Below, piece by piece: positions 20,235 through 28,152 of a DNA stretch of 64,000 nt. How positions within the stretch are numbered: the stretch's first letter is position 1; each line of letters begins with the position of its first letter. The DNA is taken from NCBI RefSeq assembly GCF_013393185.1, contig NZ_QJQX01000035.1, forward strand, positions 99,569 through 163,568. Reading direction: 5' to 3'. Position numbers and translations under genes: made by a program. The notes under the pieces are model-generated. The model had not been told where the DNA came from. It searched no databases and worked only from the letters and a program-made list of their open reading frames with translations. The DNA comes from Sphingobium lactosutens. GTDB lineage: Bacteria > Pseudomonadota > Alphaproteobacteria > Sphingomonadales > Sphingomonadaceae.

Positions 20235-20302
20235 CGTGTCGAGCGAAGTCGAGACACGTTCGCACCACCTGTCCTTCACGTCTCTCGACTTCGCTCGAGA
20301 CG
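20235..20302. repeat. Inverted pair of 24-bp palindromes (TCGAGCGAAGTCGA family)
   Basis: Unit 1 (20235-20258) and unit 2 (20279-20302, inverted) are the same 24-base sequence except at two positions, which pair with each other in the hairpin (G-C in one unit, C-G in the other). The pair fills the glyQ-glyS spacer. A related pair lies at 60460-60517, between rnr and the universal stress gene. It is a REP-like element type of sphingomonads. Confidence 0.85.
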
Positions 20303-20318
20303 AACGGAATATTTGAGC

Positions 20319-22607
20319 ATGACCGATTTCCTCCTCGAACTGCGCTGTGAAGAAATTCCGGCCCGGATGCAGCTCAAGGCCTCCGACGACCTCGCCCGCC
20401 TCTTCACCGAGGAACTGGCGAAGGCTGGCCTCAAGCCCGAAGCCATCGACAGCTTCGTCACGCCGCGCCGTCTGGCGCTGATCGCCCGCAACCTGCCGCT
20501 CGAAACGGCGGCGGTGAGCGAGGAGTTTAAAGGCCCGCGCACCAGCGCCCCCGCGCAGGCGCTTGACGGTTTTTTGCGCAAGACCGGCCTGACGCAGGAC
20601 CAGCTGGAAGACCGCGACGGCGTGTGGTTCGCCGTCGTGAACAAGCCCGGCCGCGCCACCGCAGACGTGCTGGCCGAAGCCGTTCCCGCCGTGGTCCGCG
20701 CCTTCCCCTGGCCCAAGTCGATGCGTTGGGGCGTCGCCAGCCAGACGACCGAAAGCCTGCGCTGGGTCCGTCCGTTGCAGGGCATCGTCGCGATCCTGGG
20801 CGAAGATCTGGTAGACCTTGAGATTGAGGGTATCCGGTCGGGTTATGCCACGCTCGGCCACCGCTTCCATCATCCGGGTGAGATCACCATCGGCAGCGCA
20901 CACGACTATGTCGAAAAGCTGCGCGCCTGCCATGTTATCGCCAGCCATCACGAACGCCAGTCGATCATCGAGGCGAAGGCCGCGCAGGCCGCCGCCGCGC
21001 AGGGCTATAGCGTGATCGAGGACAAGGGGCTGGTGGCGGAGAATGCGGGCCTCACCGAATGGCCGGTGCCGCTGCTCGGCGATTTCGACCCGGCCTTCCT
21101 GGAAGTGCCCCCCGAAGTCATCCAGCTGACGCTGCGCATCAACCAGAAATATTTCGTGCTGCGCGACGCGGCCGGAAAGCTGGCCCCCGCTTTCATCTGT
21201 ACCGCCAATATCGAGGCGAAGGATGGCGGCGCGGCGATCATCGCGGGCAACCGCAAGGTGCTGGCCGCGCGCCTCAGCGACGCCCGTTTCTTCTGGGAAC
21301 AGGACCGCAAGACCAGCCTAGCGGACCACGCGCAGAAGCTGGAACGCATCACCTTCCACGAAAAGCTGGGTACCGTCGCCGACAAGGTCGATCGCGTCGC
21401 GAAGCTGGCGCGTTGGCTGGTGGAAGAGGGAATCGTTGGCTCTGCCACAACCGTCACCCCAGCGAAGGCTGGGGTCTCAGGCGGCAGTGCGCCAACGCCT
21501 GAGATGCCAGCCTTCGCTGGCATGACGAAGGAAGAACTGGCCGATCTAGCCGAACAGTCCGCGCGCCTTGCCAAGGCCGACCTCGTCACCGAAATGGTCG
21601 GCGAGTTCCCCGAATTGCAGGGCGTGATGGGCGGCTATTATGCCCGCGCCGAAGGTTTACCCGATGCTGTCGCCGACGCCATTCGCGACCATTACAGGCC
21701 TGTCGGGCAGGGCGATGACGTGCCGACAGCGCCGGTGACGGTTGCCGTTTCGTTGGCAGATAAGCTGGATACGCTGGTTGGCTTTTTCGGAATTGAGCAG
21801 GGGCCAACTGGCTCCAAAGATCCGTTTGCCTTACGTAGGGCAGCATTAGCTATTTTGCGTTTATTGGACGCAAATGGATCGAGACTGAATTTGTTGAAAC
21901 TCCATGCATTTGCTGTGGGTGATCACGTCTATCGCCATGTATTCGCCAATACAAAGCCGTTGGCTGACGTGGATGCGCAAACGCTGACAAAGTTTGGATT
22001 GGATTCTAAGAAGGTTACGGAAATTGAGTGGCACAAAGCCAACTTAGTTCGTCCTGTCATTAAGGATTTTGTTGGAGGATTTGCTTCCTCTGATCGCCCC
22101 TTTCTCGACTTCTTCGCCGACCGCCTCAAGGTCCAGCAGAAGGAAGCTGGCGTCCGTCACGACCTGATCGATGCGGTGTTCGCTCTCGGTGGCGAGGATG
22201 ATCTCGTCCGCCTGCTCGCTCGCGTGAAAGCGCTTCAGTCCTTCGTCGCTACCGACGATGGCGCCAACCTGCTCGCCGGCTACAAGCGCGCCGCCAACAT
22301 CCTCAAGAAGGAAGGCGTCGAAAAGGCTGAGAAGATTTCGCTTTCCTACGAACCGGAAAAGGCGGAATCTGACCTCCTCGTCGCGCTAGATGCGGCGGAA
22401 CCGCGGGCGGCGCAGGCTGTGGCGGCGGAGGATTTCGAGGGGGCCATGGCCGCGCTCGCGACGCTCCGCGCGCCGATCGATGCCTTCTTTGATGCCGTCA
22501 CGGTCAATGATGCCGATCCGGCCAAACGCACGACTCGCCTCGCGCTGCTGGCGCGGGTGCGTGACGCAGTGCACAATGTCGCCGACTTTTCGAAAATTAC
22601 GGGATAG
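20319..22607 (+). CDS. glyS: Glycyl-tRNA synthetase beta subunit with an in-frame repeat insertion
   Basis: This 762-residue beta subunit carries the HD-type body and the C-terminal anticodon-binding region of split GlyRS. Family segments include FLLELRCEEIPARM at the start, RWVRPLQGIVAILG, ARFFWEQDRKT, AKADLVTEMVGEFPELQG and TGSKDPFALRRAAL. Two oddities stand out. Residues about 378-403 are encoded by a palindromic repeat (21453-21526) and read VTPAKAGVSGG and MPAFAGMTKEE. Residues about 475-592 come from DNA of much lower GC, including a stretch NLLKLHAFAVGDHVYRHVFA not typical of the family. The frame stays open throughout. The ATG at 20319 was chosen over the TTG at 20313. Confidence 0.93.
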   Translation: MTDFLLELRCEEIPARMQLKASDDLARLFTEELAKAGLKPEAIDSFVTPRRLALIARNLPLETAAVSEEFKGPRTSAPAQALDGFLRKTGLTQDQLEDRDGVWFAVVNKPGRATADVLAEAVPAVVRAFPWPKSMRWGVASQTTESLRWVRPLQGIVAILGEDLVDLEIEGIRSGYATLGHRFHHPGEITIGSAHDYVEKLRACHVIASHHERQSIIEAKAAQAAAAQGYSVIEDKGLVAENAGLTEWPVPLLGDFDPAFLEVPPEVIQLTLRINQKYFVLRDAAGKLAPAFICTANIEAKDGGAAIIAGNRKVLAARLSDARFFWEQDRKTSLADHAQKLERITFHEKLGTVADKVDRVAKLARWLVEEGIVGSATTVTPAKAGVSGGSAPTPEMPAFAGMTKEELADLAEQSARLAKADLVTEMVGEFPELQGVMGGYYARAEGLPDAVADAIRDHYRPVGQGDDVPTAPVTVAVSLADKLDTLVGFFGIEQGPTGSKDPFALRRAALAILRLLDANGSRLNLLKLHAFAVGDHVYRHVFANTKPLADVDAQTLTKFGLDSKKVTEIEWHKANLVRPVIKDFVGGFASSDRPFLDFFADRLKVQQKEAGVRHDLIDAVFALGGEDDLVRLLARVKALQSFVATDDGANLLAGYKRAANILKKEGVEKAEKISLSYEPEKAESDLLVALDAAEPRAAQAVAAEDFEGAMAALATLRAPIDAFFDAVTVNDADPAKRTTRLALLARVRDAVHNVADFSKITG
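21453..21526. repeat. Palindromic repeat element inside the glyS coding sequence
   Basis: This 74-bp element is the same type as at 3250-3329: CCCCAGCGAAGGCTGGGG near the left end and ATGCCAGCCTTCGCTGGCAT near the right end, with GTCA and TGAC borders and a central CTCAG/CTGAG pair. It is read through in frame by glyS without a stop. Confidence 0.92.
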
Positions 22608-22746
22608 GGAAACGATATTCCAAAATTTACGGAAAATATGCGAAGCTAAGCGGGATATTTCCTATCCCATCAAGCATTAAGACGCTAATTGCGACAACAT
22701 TGTTGCAACGCACAACTCGGCAATCAGTGCAGGGAGAGCCGGTACT

Positions 22747-25446
22747 ATGGTAATGACGGAAGAGGCCCAGATGAGCAGCACTTCGACCCGCTATGTCTAT
22801 CGTTTTGGCGGTGGCGTGAATGACGGGGGGAAGGGCGACAAGAACTTGCTGGGCGGCAAGGGCGCCAACCTCGATGGCATGGCCGCGATCGGCCTGCCGG
22901 TGCCTCCGGGTTTCACCATCACCACCGAAATGTGCACCCGCTATTATACCGATGGCGGCGTCTATCCCGAAAGCCTGAAGGCGCAGGTTGCGAACGGCAT
23001 CGCCCATATCGAGGGCGTCACCGGCAAAAAATTCGGTGACAAGGCCGACCCGCTGCTGGTGTCGGTCCGGTCTGGCGCGCGCATCTCCATGCCGGGCATG
23101 ATGGACACCGTCCTCAACCTCGGCCTCAACGACGAAACCGTGCTCGGCCTTGCCGCCGCGAGCGGTGACGAGCGTTTCGCCTGGGACAGCTATCGCCGCT
23201 TCATCCAGATGTATTCGGACGTTGTTCTGGAACTCGACCATGGCGCGTTCGAGGAAGCCCTTGAAATCGCCAAGGAAGATAATGGCTACACGCTCGACAC
23301 CGAACTGAGCGCCGACGACTGGAAGGCGCTGGTCGGCGAATATAAGGCGCTCGTCCAGAAGCTCTGGAACAAGCCTTTCCCGCAGGACGTCCATGACCAG
23401 CTCTGGGGTGCGATCAGCGCCGTGTTCGGTTCCTGGCAGGCTGATCGCGCCAAGGTCTATCGTCGCCTGAACTCGATCCCGGGCGACTGGGGCACTGCCG
23501 TCAACGTGCAGGCGATGGTGTTCGGCAATATGGGCGACACCTCGGCCACGGGCGTCGCCTTCACCCGCGATCCCGCCACCGGCGAGAATGCCTATTATGG
23601 CGAATATCTGATCAACGCCCAGGGCGAGGACGTGGTCGCGGGCATCCGCACGCCGCAATATCTGACCAAGCAGGCGCGCGAGCGGGCAGGGGCCAAGCCG
23701 CTGTCGATGGAAGAGGCGATGCCTGAAACCTATGCCGAACTGGCGCGGGTGTTCGAAATCCTCGAAAAACATTATCGCGACATGCAGGACATCGAGTTCA
23801 CTGTGCAGCAGGGCAAGCTCTGGATGCTCCAGACGCGATCGGGCAAGCGCACCGCCAAGGCCGCGCTCAAGATCGCGGTCGAAATGGCGAGCGAAGGCCT
23901 GATCTCGGAAGAAGAAGCCGTCGCCCGCGTCGATCCCGCCGCGCTCGATCAGCTGCTCCACCCGACCCTCGATCCCAAGGCGCCGCGCGACGTGCTGACC
24001 AAGGGCCTGCCCGCCTCGCCGGGCGCGGCCAGCGGCCTCATCGTCTTCGATGCCGACACGGCCGAGCGTCGCAACGAACTGGGCGATGCCGTCATCCTCG
24101 TTCGTGTCGAAACCAGCCCCGAAGACATTCACGGCATGCACGCGGCCAAGGGCATCCTGACCGCGAGGGGTGGCATGACCAGCCACGCCGCCGTGGTGGC
24201 GCGCGGCATGGGCCGTCCCTGCGTCTCCGGCGCGGGTAGCCTGTCGATCGACAATGCCAACAAGATCCTGCGCATCGGCAGCCGCGAACTGAAGGAAGGT
24301 GATATCCTGACCATCGACGGCGCCACCGGCGAAGTCATGGCAGGCGAGGTTCCGACCGTGCAGCCTGAACTGGCCGGCGACTTCGGCATCCTGATGGCCT
24401 GGGCCGACAAGGTTCGTCGCCTCAAGGTCCGTGCCAATGCCGAAACGCCACAGGACTGCAAGGTCGCGCGCGAATTCGGCGCCGAGGGCGTGGGTCTCTG
24501 CCGCACCGAACATATGTTCTTCGACGCTGCCCGCATCACCGCCGTGCGCGAAATGATCTTGGCCGACAGCGAGAAGGGCCGCCGCGCGGCGCTCGACAAG
24601 CTCCTGCCCGAACAGCGTGACGATTTCGCGCAGATCTTCATGGTGATGGCCGGCCTGCCCGTGACCATCCGCTTGCTCGATCCCCCGCTTCACGAATTCC
24701 TGCCGCATGGCGAAGCGGAGTTCGAGGAAGTGGCCAAGGGCGCGGGCGTCAGTGTCGACACGCTCAAGCGTCGCGCCGCTGAGCTACATGAATTCAACCC
24801 GATGCTCGGCCATCGCGGTTGCCGTCTGGGCGTCACCTATCCCGAAATCTACGAGATGCAGGCCCGCGCCATCTTCGAAGCCGCGCTGATCGTGAAAGAG
24901 CGGAGCGGTGAAGCGCCGATCCCCGAAGTCATGATCCCGCTCGTTGCCACGAAGAAGGAACTGGAACTGATGAAGGCGATCGTCGATCAGGTCGCCAAGG
25001 ACGTCTTTGCGGAGAAGGGCGCATCGGTCGACTATCTGGTCGGCACCATGATCGAACTGCCCCGCGCGGCGCTGAAGGCGGGCGAGATCGCCGAAGTCGG
25101 CGAATTCTTCTCCTTCGGCACCAATGACCTGACCCAGACCACGATCGGCATCAGCCGCGACGACGCCGGTCGCTTCCTGACGCAATATGTCGACAAGGGC
25201 ATCTTCGCCCGCGACCCGTTCGTCAGCATCGATGTGGAGGGCGTCGGCCAGCTCATCGAACTGGCTGCCGAACGTGGCCGTGCGAGCCGTCCCGGCATCA
25301 AACTCGGGATTTGCGGTGAGCATGGTGGCGATCCGGCCTCGATCGCCTTCTGCGAGCAGACTGGCCTCGATTATGTCTCGGCCTCGCCCTATCGCGTGCC
25401 GATCGCGCGTCTCGCTGCGGCGCAGGCCGCGTTGGCAAACAAATAA
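22747..25446 (+). CDS. ppdK: Pyruvate, phosphate dikinase
   Basis: The 899-residue enzyme interconverts pyruvate, ATP and phosphate with PEP, AMP and PPi. It has the N-terminal nucleotide-binding domain (GGKGANLDGM, SVRSGARISMPGMMDT), the phosphohistidine domain with GGMTSHAAVVARGMGRPC (H480), and the PEP/pyruvate barrel with FGTNDLTQTTIGISRDD and LGICGEHGG (C856). It may start at the internal ATG 22771 (MSSTSTRYV), since both sites have purine-rich leaders. It probably serves gluconeogenic PEP formation from pyruvate made by the Entner-Doudoroff route. A strong terminator follows. Confidence 0.96.
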   Translation: MVMTEEAQMSSTSTRYVYRFGGGVNDGGKGDKNLLGGKGANLDGMAAIGLPVPPGFTITTEMCTRYYTDGGVYPESLKAQVANGIAHIEGVTGKKFGDKADPLLVSVRSGARISMPGMMDTVLNLGLNDETVLGLAAASGDERFAWDSYRRFIQMYSDVVLELDHGAFEEALEIAKEDNGYTLDTELSADDWKALVGEYKALVQKLWNKPFPQDVHDQLWGAISAVFGSWQADRAKVYRRLNSIPGDWGTAVNVQAMVFGNMGDTSATGVAFTRDPATGENAYYGEYLINAQGEDVVAGIRTPQYLTKQARERAGAKPLSMEEAMPETYAELARVFEILEKHYRDMQDIEFTVQQGKLWMLQTRSGKRTAKAALKIAVEMASEGLISEEEAVARVDPAALDQLLHPTLDPKAPRDVLTKGLPASPGAASGLIVFDADTAERRNELGDAVILVRVETSPEDIHGMHAAKGILTARGGMTSHAAVVARGMGRPCVSGAGSLSIDNANKILRIGSRELKEGDILTIDGATGEVMAGEVPTVQPELAGDFGILMAWADKVRRLKVRANAETPQDCKVAREFGAEGVGLCRTEHMFFDAARITAVREMILADSEKGRRAALDKLLPEQRDDFAQIFMVMAGLPVTIRLLDPPLHEFLPHGEAEFEEVAKGAGVSVDTLKRRAAELHEFNPMLGHRGCRLGVTYPEIYEMQARAIFEAALIVKERSGEAPIPEVMIPLVATKKELELMKAIVDQVAKDVFAEKGASVDYLVGTMIELPRAALKAGEIAEVGEFFSFGTNDLTQTTIGISRDDAGRFLTQYVDKGIFARDPFVSIDVEGVGQLIELAAERGRASRPGIKLGICGEHGGDPASIAFCEQTGLDYVSASPYRVPIARLAAAQAALANK

Positions 25447-25451
25447 AAGGA

Positions 25452-25480
25452 AAGGGCGGGAGGCAACTCCCGCCCTTCTT
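25452..25480 (+). terminator. Rho-independent terminator after ppdK
   Basis: A perfect 11-bp stem, AAGGGCGGGAG with CTCCCGCCCTT, closes a GCAA tetraloop and is followed by CTTCG. It lies immediately after the ppdK stop. Confidence 0.85.
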
Positions 25481-25518
25481 CGTTTAGGGGTGTTTCGAGG
25501 TTTAGGCCGATCCGGGAT

Positions 25519-26013
25519 TCAGTTCGATCCGGTCAGGCGGCTGAACAGGCCGGGCTTTTCGCCGCGATCCAGTTCCACCGCCTGCCCGCGCCAGTCCTCA
25601 TGTGCGATGGTACCCGGCTTCAGCCCCAACCGCGCCTCCAGGGTCGCCTCCTGCTCGGCATTGATCGCGGCGATCTGCCCGAAGCGATGATAGCCTGCCT
25701 CGTTGAGCGCGACTTCCTGCGCCTGACTGACTCCTCTGATCCGGCTGAGGTCGTCCCGGCCATGCACCGCGCCCGCAACCGCCGTGGCGGTGCCGGGGCC
25801 GATCGGACCGGCCGACTGCCGCTCCAGTTCTGTGATCCGCGTGTTGGCCGCCTCGATTCGCGCATCGCGTTCCTTTATGGCGGTGCGATGGGCAATCTGC
25901 TCGTCGCGCCAGAGTTGCCGATATTTGCCGCGCCCGCTCATCATCAGGCCGAGCAGCCAGCCTACGGCCAGCGCAATCAGCAGCAGCGCCAGTTCGTTCA
26001 TGGTGAAGCTCAT
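25519..26013 (-). CDS. Small membrane-anchored protein with helix-hairpin-helix-like end
   Basis: The 164-residue product has one N-terminal membrane helix (LALLLIALAVGWLLGLMM) and a basic, helical region (about 28-70). The C-terminal segment DDLSRIRGVSQAQEVALNEA and GYHRFGQIAAI resembles the helix-hairpin-helix module (HHH_5) found at the end of several membrane-anchored proteins of unknown role. The ATG at 26013 has AGGAAAGG at good spacing. The ATG at 26022 abuts that site and is less likely. Its function is unknown. Confidence 0.75.
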   Translation of the reverse strand: MSFTMNELALLLIALAVGWLLGLMMSGRGKYRQLWRDEQIAHRTAIKERDARIEAANTRITELERQSAGPIGPGTATAVAGAVHGRDDLSRIRGVSQAQEVALNEAGYHRFGQIAAINAEQEATLEARLGLKPGTIAHEDWRGQAVELDRGEKPGLFSRLTGSN

Positions 26014-26154
26014 ATTTGGCATCCTTTCCTGCGTTCTGAACGGAGGAAAGGGGCAAAAGTTGCCGTGCGGACGGGGTGGTCAAATTAACCGTACGAAAAG
26101 TGTAAAAAGGGGCTTGCCCAATCCTCCGGTCGCTTCTATCAGCGCCACTCCAAC

Positions 26155-26231
26155 GCACCCGTAGCTCAGCTGGATAGAGCATCAGACTACGAATCTGAGG
26201 GTCGGACGTTCGAATCGTTCCGGGTGCACCA
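26155..26231 (+). tRNA. tRNA-Arg (anticodon ACG), copy 1
   Basis: The 77-base gene has acceptor arms GCACCCG/CGGGTGC with encoded ACCA, D-arm GCTCAGCTGGATAGAGC, anticodon stem TCAGA/TCTGA with loop CTACGAA, and T-arm CGTTCGAATCG. The ACG anticodon would be modified to ICG and read CGU, CGC and CGA. Confidence 0.98.
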
Positions 26232-26284
26232 TTGGAAAAATATTGCAGGGTCAGGCTTCAAGCCGTTGCTCTTGCAGGAAACAA

Positions 26285-26361
26285 GCACCCGTAGCTCAGC
26301 TGGATAGAGCATCAGACTACGAATCTGAGGGTCGGACGTTCGAATCGTTCCGGGTGCACCA
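26285..26361 (+). tRNA. tRNA-Arg (anticodon ACG), copy 2
   Basis: This is base-for-base identical to the copy at 26155-26231 and separated from it by 53 unrelated bases, so it is a recent or concerted tandem duplication. A weak terminator follows. Confidence 0.98.
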
Positions 26362-26373
26362 TTTTTCAGAAAC

Positions 26374-26398
26374 AGGCGGCTTTTCAGTCGCCTTTTTC
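26374..26398 (+). terminator. Terminator after the tRNA-Arg pair
   Basis: A short hairpin AGGCG/CGCCT is followed by TTTTCTTT, about 13 bases after the second tRNA. Confidence 0.6.
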
Positions 26399-26405
26399 TT
26401 TGCCT

Positions 26406-27854
26406 TCAACCCGTGGTCAGCGCGATCATGGCGTCGATGTCGGCATGGGTTTCCAGCAGCGCCGCGATCTCGTCGAGCGCATCCTCCACCGACCGATCAT
26501 AATCTTCACCCGCCGATTGCCCACCCAGCCGCCGCAGCAGCGCGTCGCGCAACTCGGTGCTGGAGAGCAACCCATGGACATAACTGCCAATGACCCGGTC
26601 ATCCCGGCTGATGGCGCCGTCGGGCCGCCCATCCAGCAGCGCGAAGGGGCGATCACAGTCCGGGCCATGGGTGCGCCCCATATGCATCTCATAGCCCCTG
26701 AAAGCCGTCTCCAGCGCTTGCCCGCGCACGGCCTCCAGCGTCTTGGCTCCGCTCAGGACCGTGTCCACGTCCAGCAGGCCCAGGCCGTCAATTGCACCGA
26801 CCGGCCCTTCCACCCCATCCGGGTCGCTAATCGTCTTTCCAAGCATCTGATAACCACCGCAAATGCCCAGCACCGCGCCGCCACGCCGGTGATGCGCGCG
26901 GATGTCGATGTCCCATCCCTGCGCCACCATCGCCCGCATGTCGGCGATCGTCGCCTTGGAGCCGGGCAGAATGACCAGTAAGGCTTCGGCCGGGATCGGC
27001 TGGCCCGGCCCGATCATGCGCAGGTCGACGGTCGGTTCCAGCTTCAGCGGGTCGAGATCATCGAAGTTGGAGATGCGCGGCAGCACCGGGCAGGCGATCA
27101 CAAGTGGCGCCTCGGCGGAGAAAGAACGCCGCTCCAGCACCACCGCATCCTCGCTCGGCAGCCGCGCCACGGCGTCAAGCCACGGCACCACGCCCATGCC
27201 GCGCCAGCCGGACAGCGATTCGATCTGGGCGTAGCCATCCGCGAACAGCGTGGGATCGCCGCGGAATTTGTTGATGAGGAAGCCCTGGATCATCGCGGCA
27301 TCCTCCGGATCGATCACCGCCCGCGTGCCGACTACGGCCGCGATCACGCCGCCACGATCGATATCGCCGACCAGTATCACTGGGACATTGGCGGCGCGGG
27401 CAAAGCCCATATTGGCAATGTCGCCCGCGCGCAGGTTAATTTCGGCGGGCGACCCTGCGCCTTCGACGACGACGATGTCGCACTGCGCTTTGAGCCGCTC
27501 ATAGCTTTCCAGCACGGCATCCAGCAATTGCGCCCGCGCCGTGCGATAATTGCCCGAACCGAGCGTGCCGCGTACCTTTCCATGGACGATGAGCTGCGAG
27601 GTCCGGTCGGCCTGCGGTTTCAGCAGTACCGGGTTCATGTCGGTATGGAGCGGCACGCCGCAAGCGATCGCTTGCAAGGCCTGCGCCCTCCCGATCTCGC
27701 CTCCGTCGGTCGTCACGGCGGCATTGTTGGACATATTCTGCGGCTTGAATGGCCTGACCCGATAGCCCCGCCGCACCAGCGCCCGGCACAATCCGGCGAC
27801 CAGCACCGACTTGCCGACGTCCGACCCGGTTCCCTGCAACATGATAGCGCCCAT
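26406..27854 (-). CDS. cobQ: Cobyric acid synthase
   Basis: This 482-residue glutamine-dependent amidotransferase amidates four side chains of adenosylcobyrinic acid diamide on the way to vitamin B12. The N-terminal ATPase domain has QGTGSDVGKS (P-loop like), RPFKPQNMSNNAAV and VVEGAGSPAEIN. The C-terminal class I-type amidotransferase domain has VLGICGGYQMLG with the nucleophilic Cys and SYVHGLL near the end. No other cobalamin biosynthesis gene lies in the window, so it is detached from a cob cluster here. Confidence 0.95.
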   Translation of the reverse strand: MGAIMLQGTGSDVGKSVLVAGLCRALVRRGYRVRPFKPQNMSNNAAVTTDGGEIGRAQALQAIACGVPLHTDMNPVLLKPQADRTSQLIVHGKVRGTLGSGNYRTARAQLLDAVLESYERLKAQCDIVVVEGAGSPAEINLRAGDIANMGFARAANVPVILVGDIDRGGVIAAVVGTRAVIDPEDAAMIQGFLINKFRGDPTLFADGYAQIESLSGWRGMGVVPWLDAVARLPSEDAVVLERRSFSAEAPLVIACPVLPRISNFDDLDPLKLEPTVDLRMIGPGQPIPAEALLVILPGSKATIADMRAMVAQGWDIDIRAHHRRGGAVLGICGGYQMLGKTISDPDGVEGPVGAIDGLGLLDVDTVLSGAKTLEAVRGQALETAFRGYEMHMGRTHGPDCDRPFALLDGRPDGAISRDDRVIGSYVHGLLSSTELRDALLRRLGGQSAGEDYDRSVEDALDEIAALLETHADIDAMIALTTG

Positions 27855-27904
27855 GGCTCCCTCCTGCCGTCAGGCGGCAGGCAGGGCAAGGGCGTCGATG
27901 CGGT

Positions 27905-28120
27905 TCAGATGCCCCGTTTATATTCCAGCGCGTCGATGATCATCCCGCCCGCCATGAACACGGCTCCCGAACAGGCGAGCGCCAGTAACTGGCCGCCGGT
28001 ACCGGGATATTGCTGCATATAGGCGACCCCGCGCTCCGCAGCGCCCAGAGCCAGGGCATAGATGACCAGAAACGCCTCGAATTTGGTCTTGATGATGAAG
28101 AGGCTCTTGATCCGTTCCAT
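27905..28120 (-). CDS. Small membrane protein of unknown function
   Basis: This 71-residue protein (73 if the ATG at 28126 is used) has a basic-hydrophobic start MERIKSLFIIKTKFEAFLVI and two likely membrane helices (about 16-30 and 45-62), ending EYKRGI. I recall similar short proteins in sphingomonads but know of no function. It sits between cobQ and astB on the same strand and may belong to the ast transcript. Confidence 0.7.
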   Translation of the reverse strand: MERIKSLFIIKTKFEAFLVIYALALGAAERGVAYMQQYPGTGGQLLALACSGAVFMAGGMIIDALEYKRGI

Positions 28121-28152
28121 GGTCATCCCGTCCGGCTCCGGTCCCCTTACGC

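Noticed and set aside
22627..24708. Long open frame (693 codons) antisense to ppdK
   Set aside because: It mirrors the high-GC third-position bias of ppdK, has no family-like motif, and the sense frame carries all PPDK signatures. Similar shadows oppose dnaE (51397-54042), rnr (58208-59884) and the lpdA region (62874-63965).
26155..26361. Direct repeat at tRNA genes as a possible integration site
   Set aside because: Both copies are complete tRNA genes only 130 bases apart. No integrase or foreign genes lie between or beside them.
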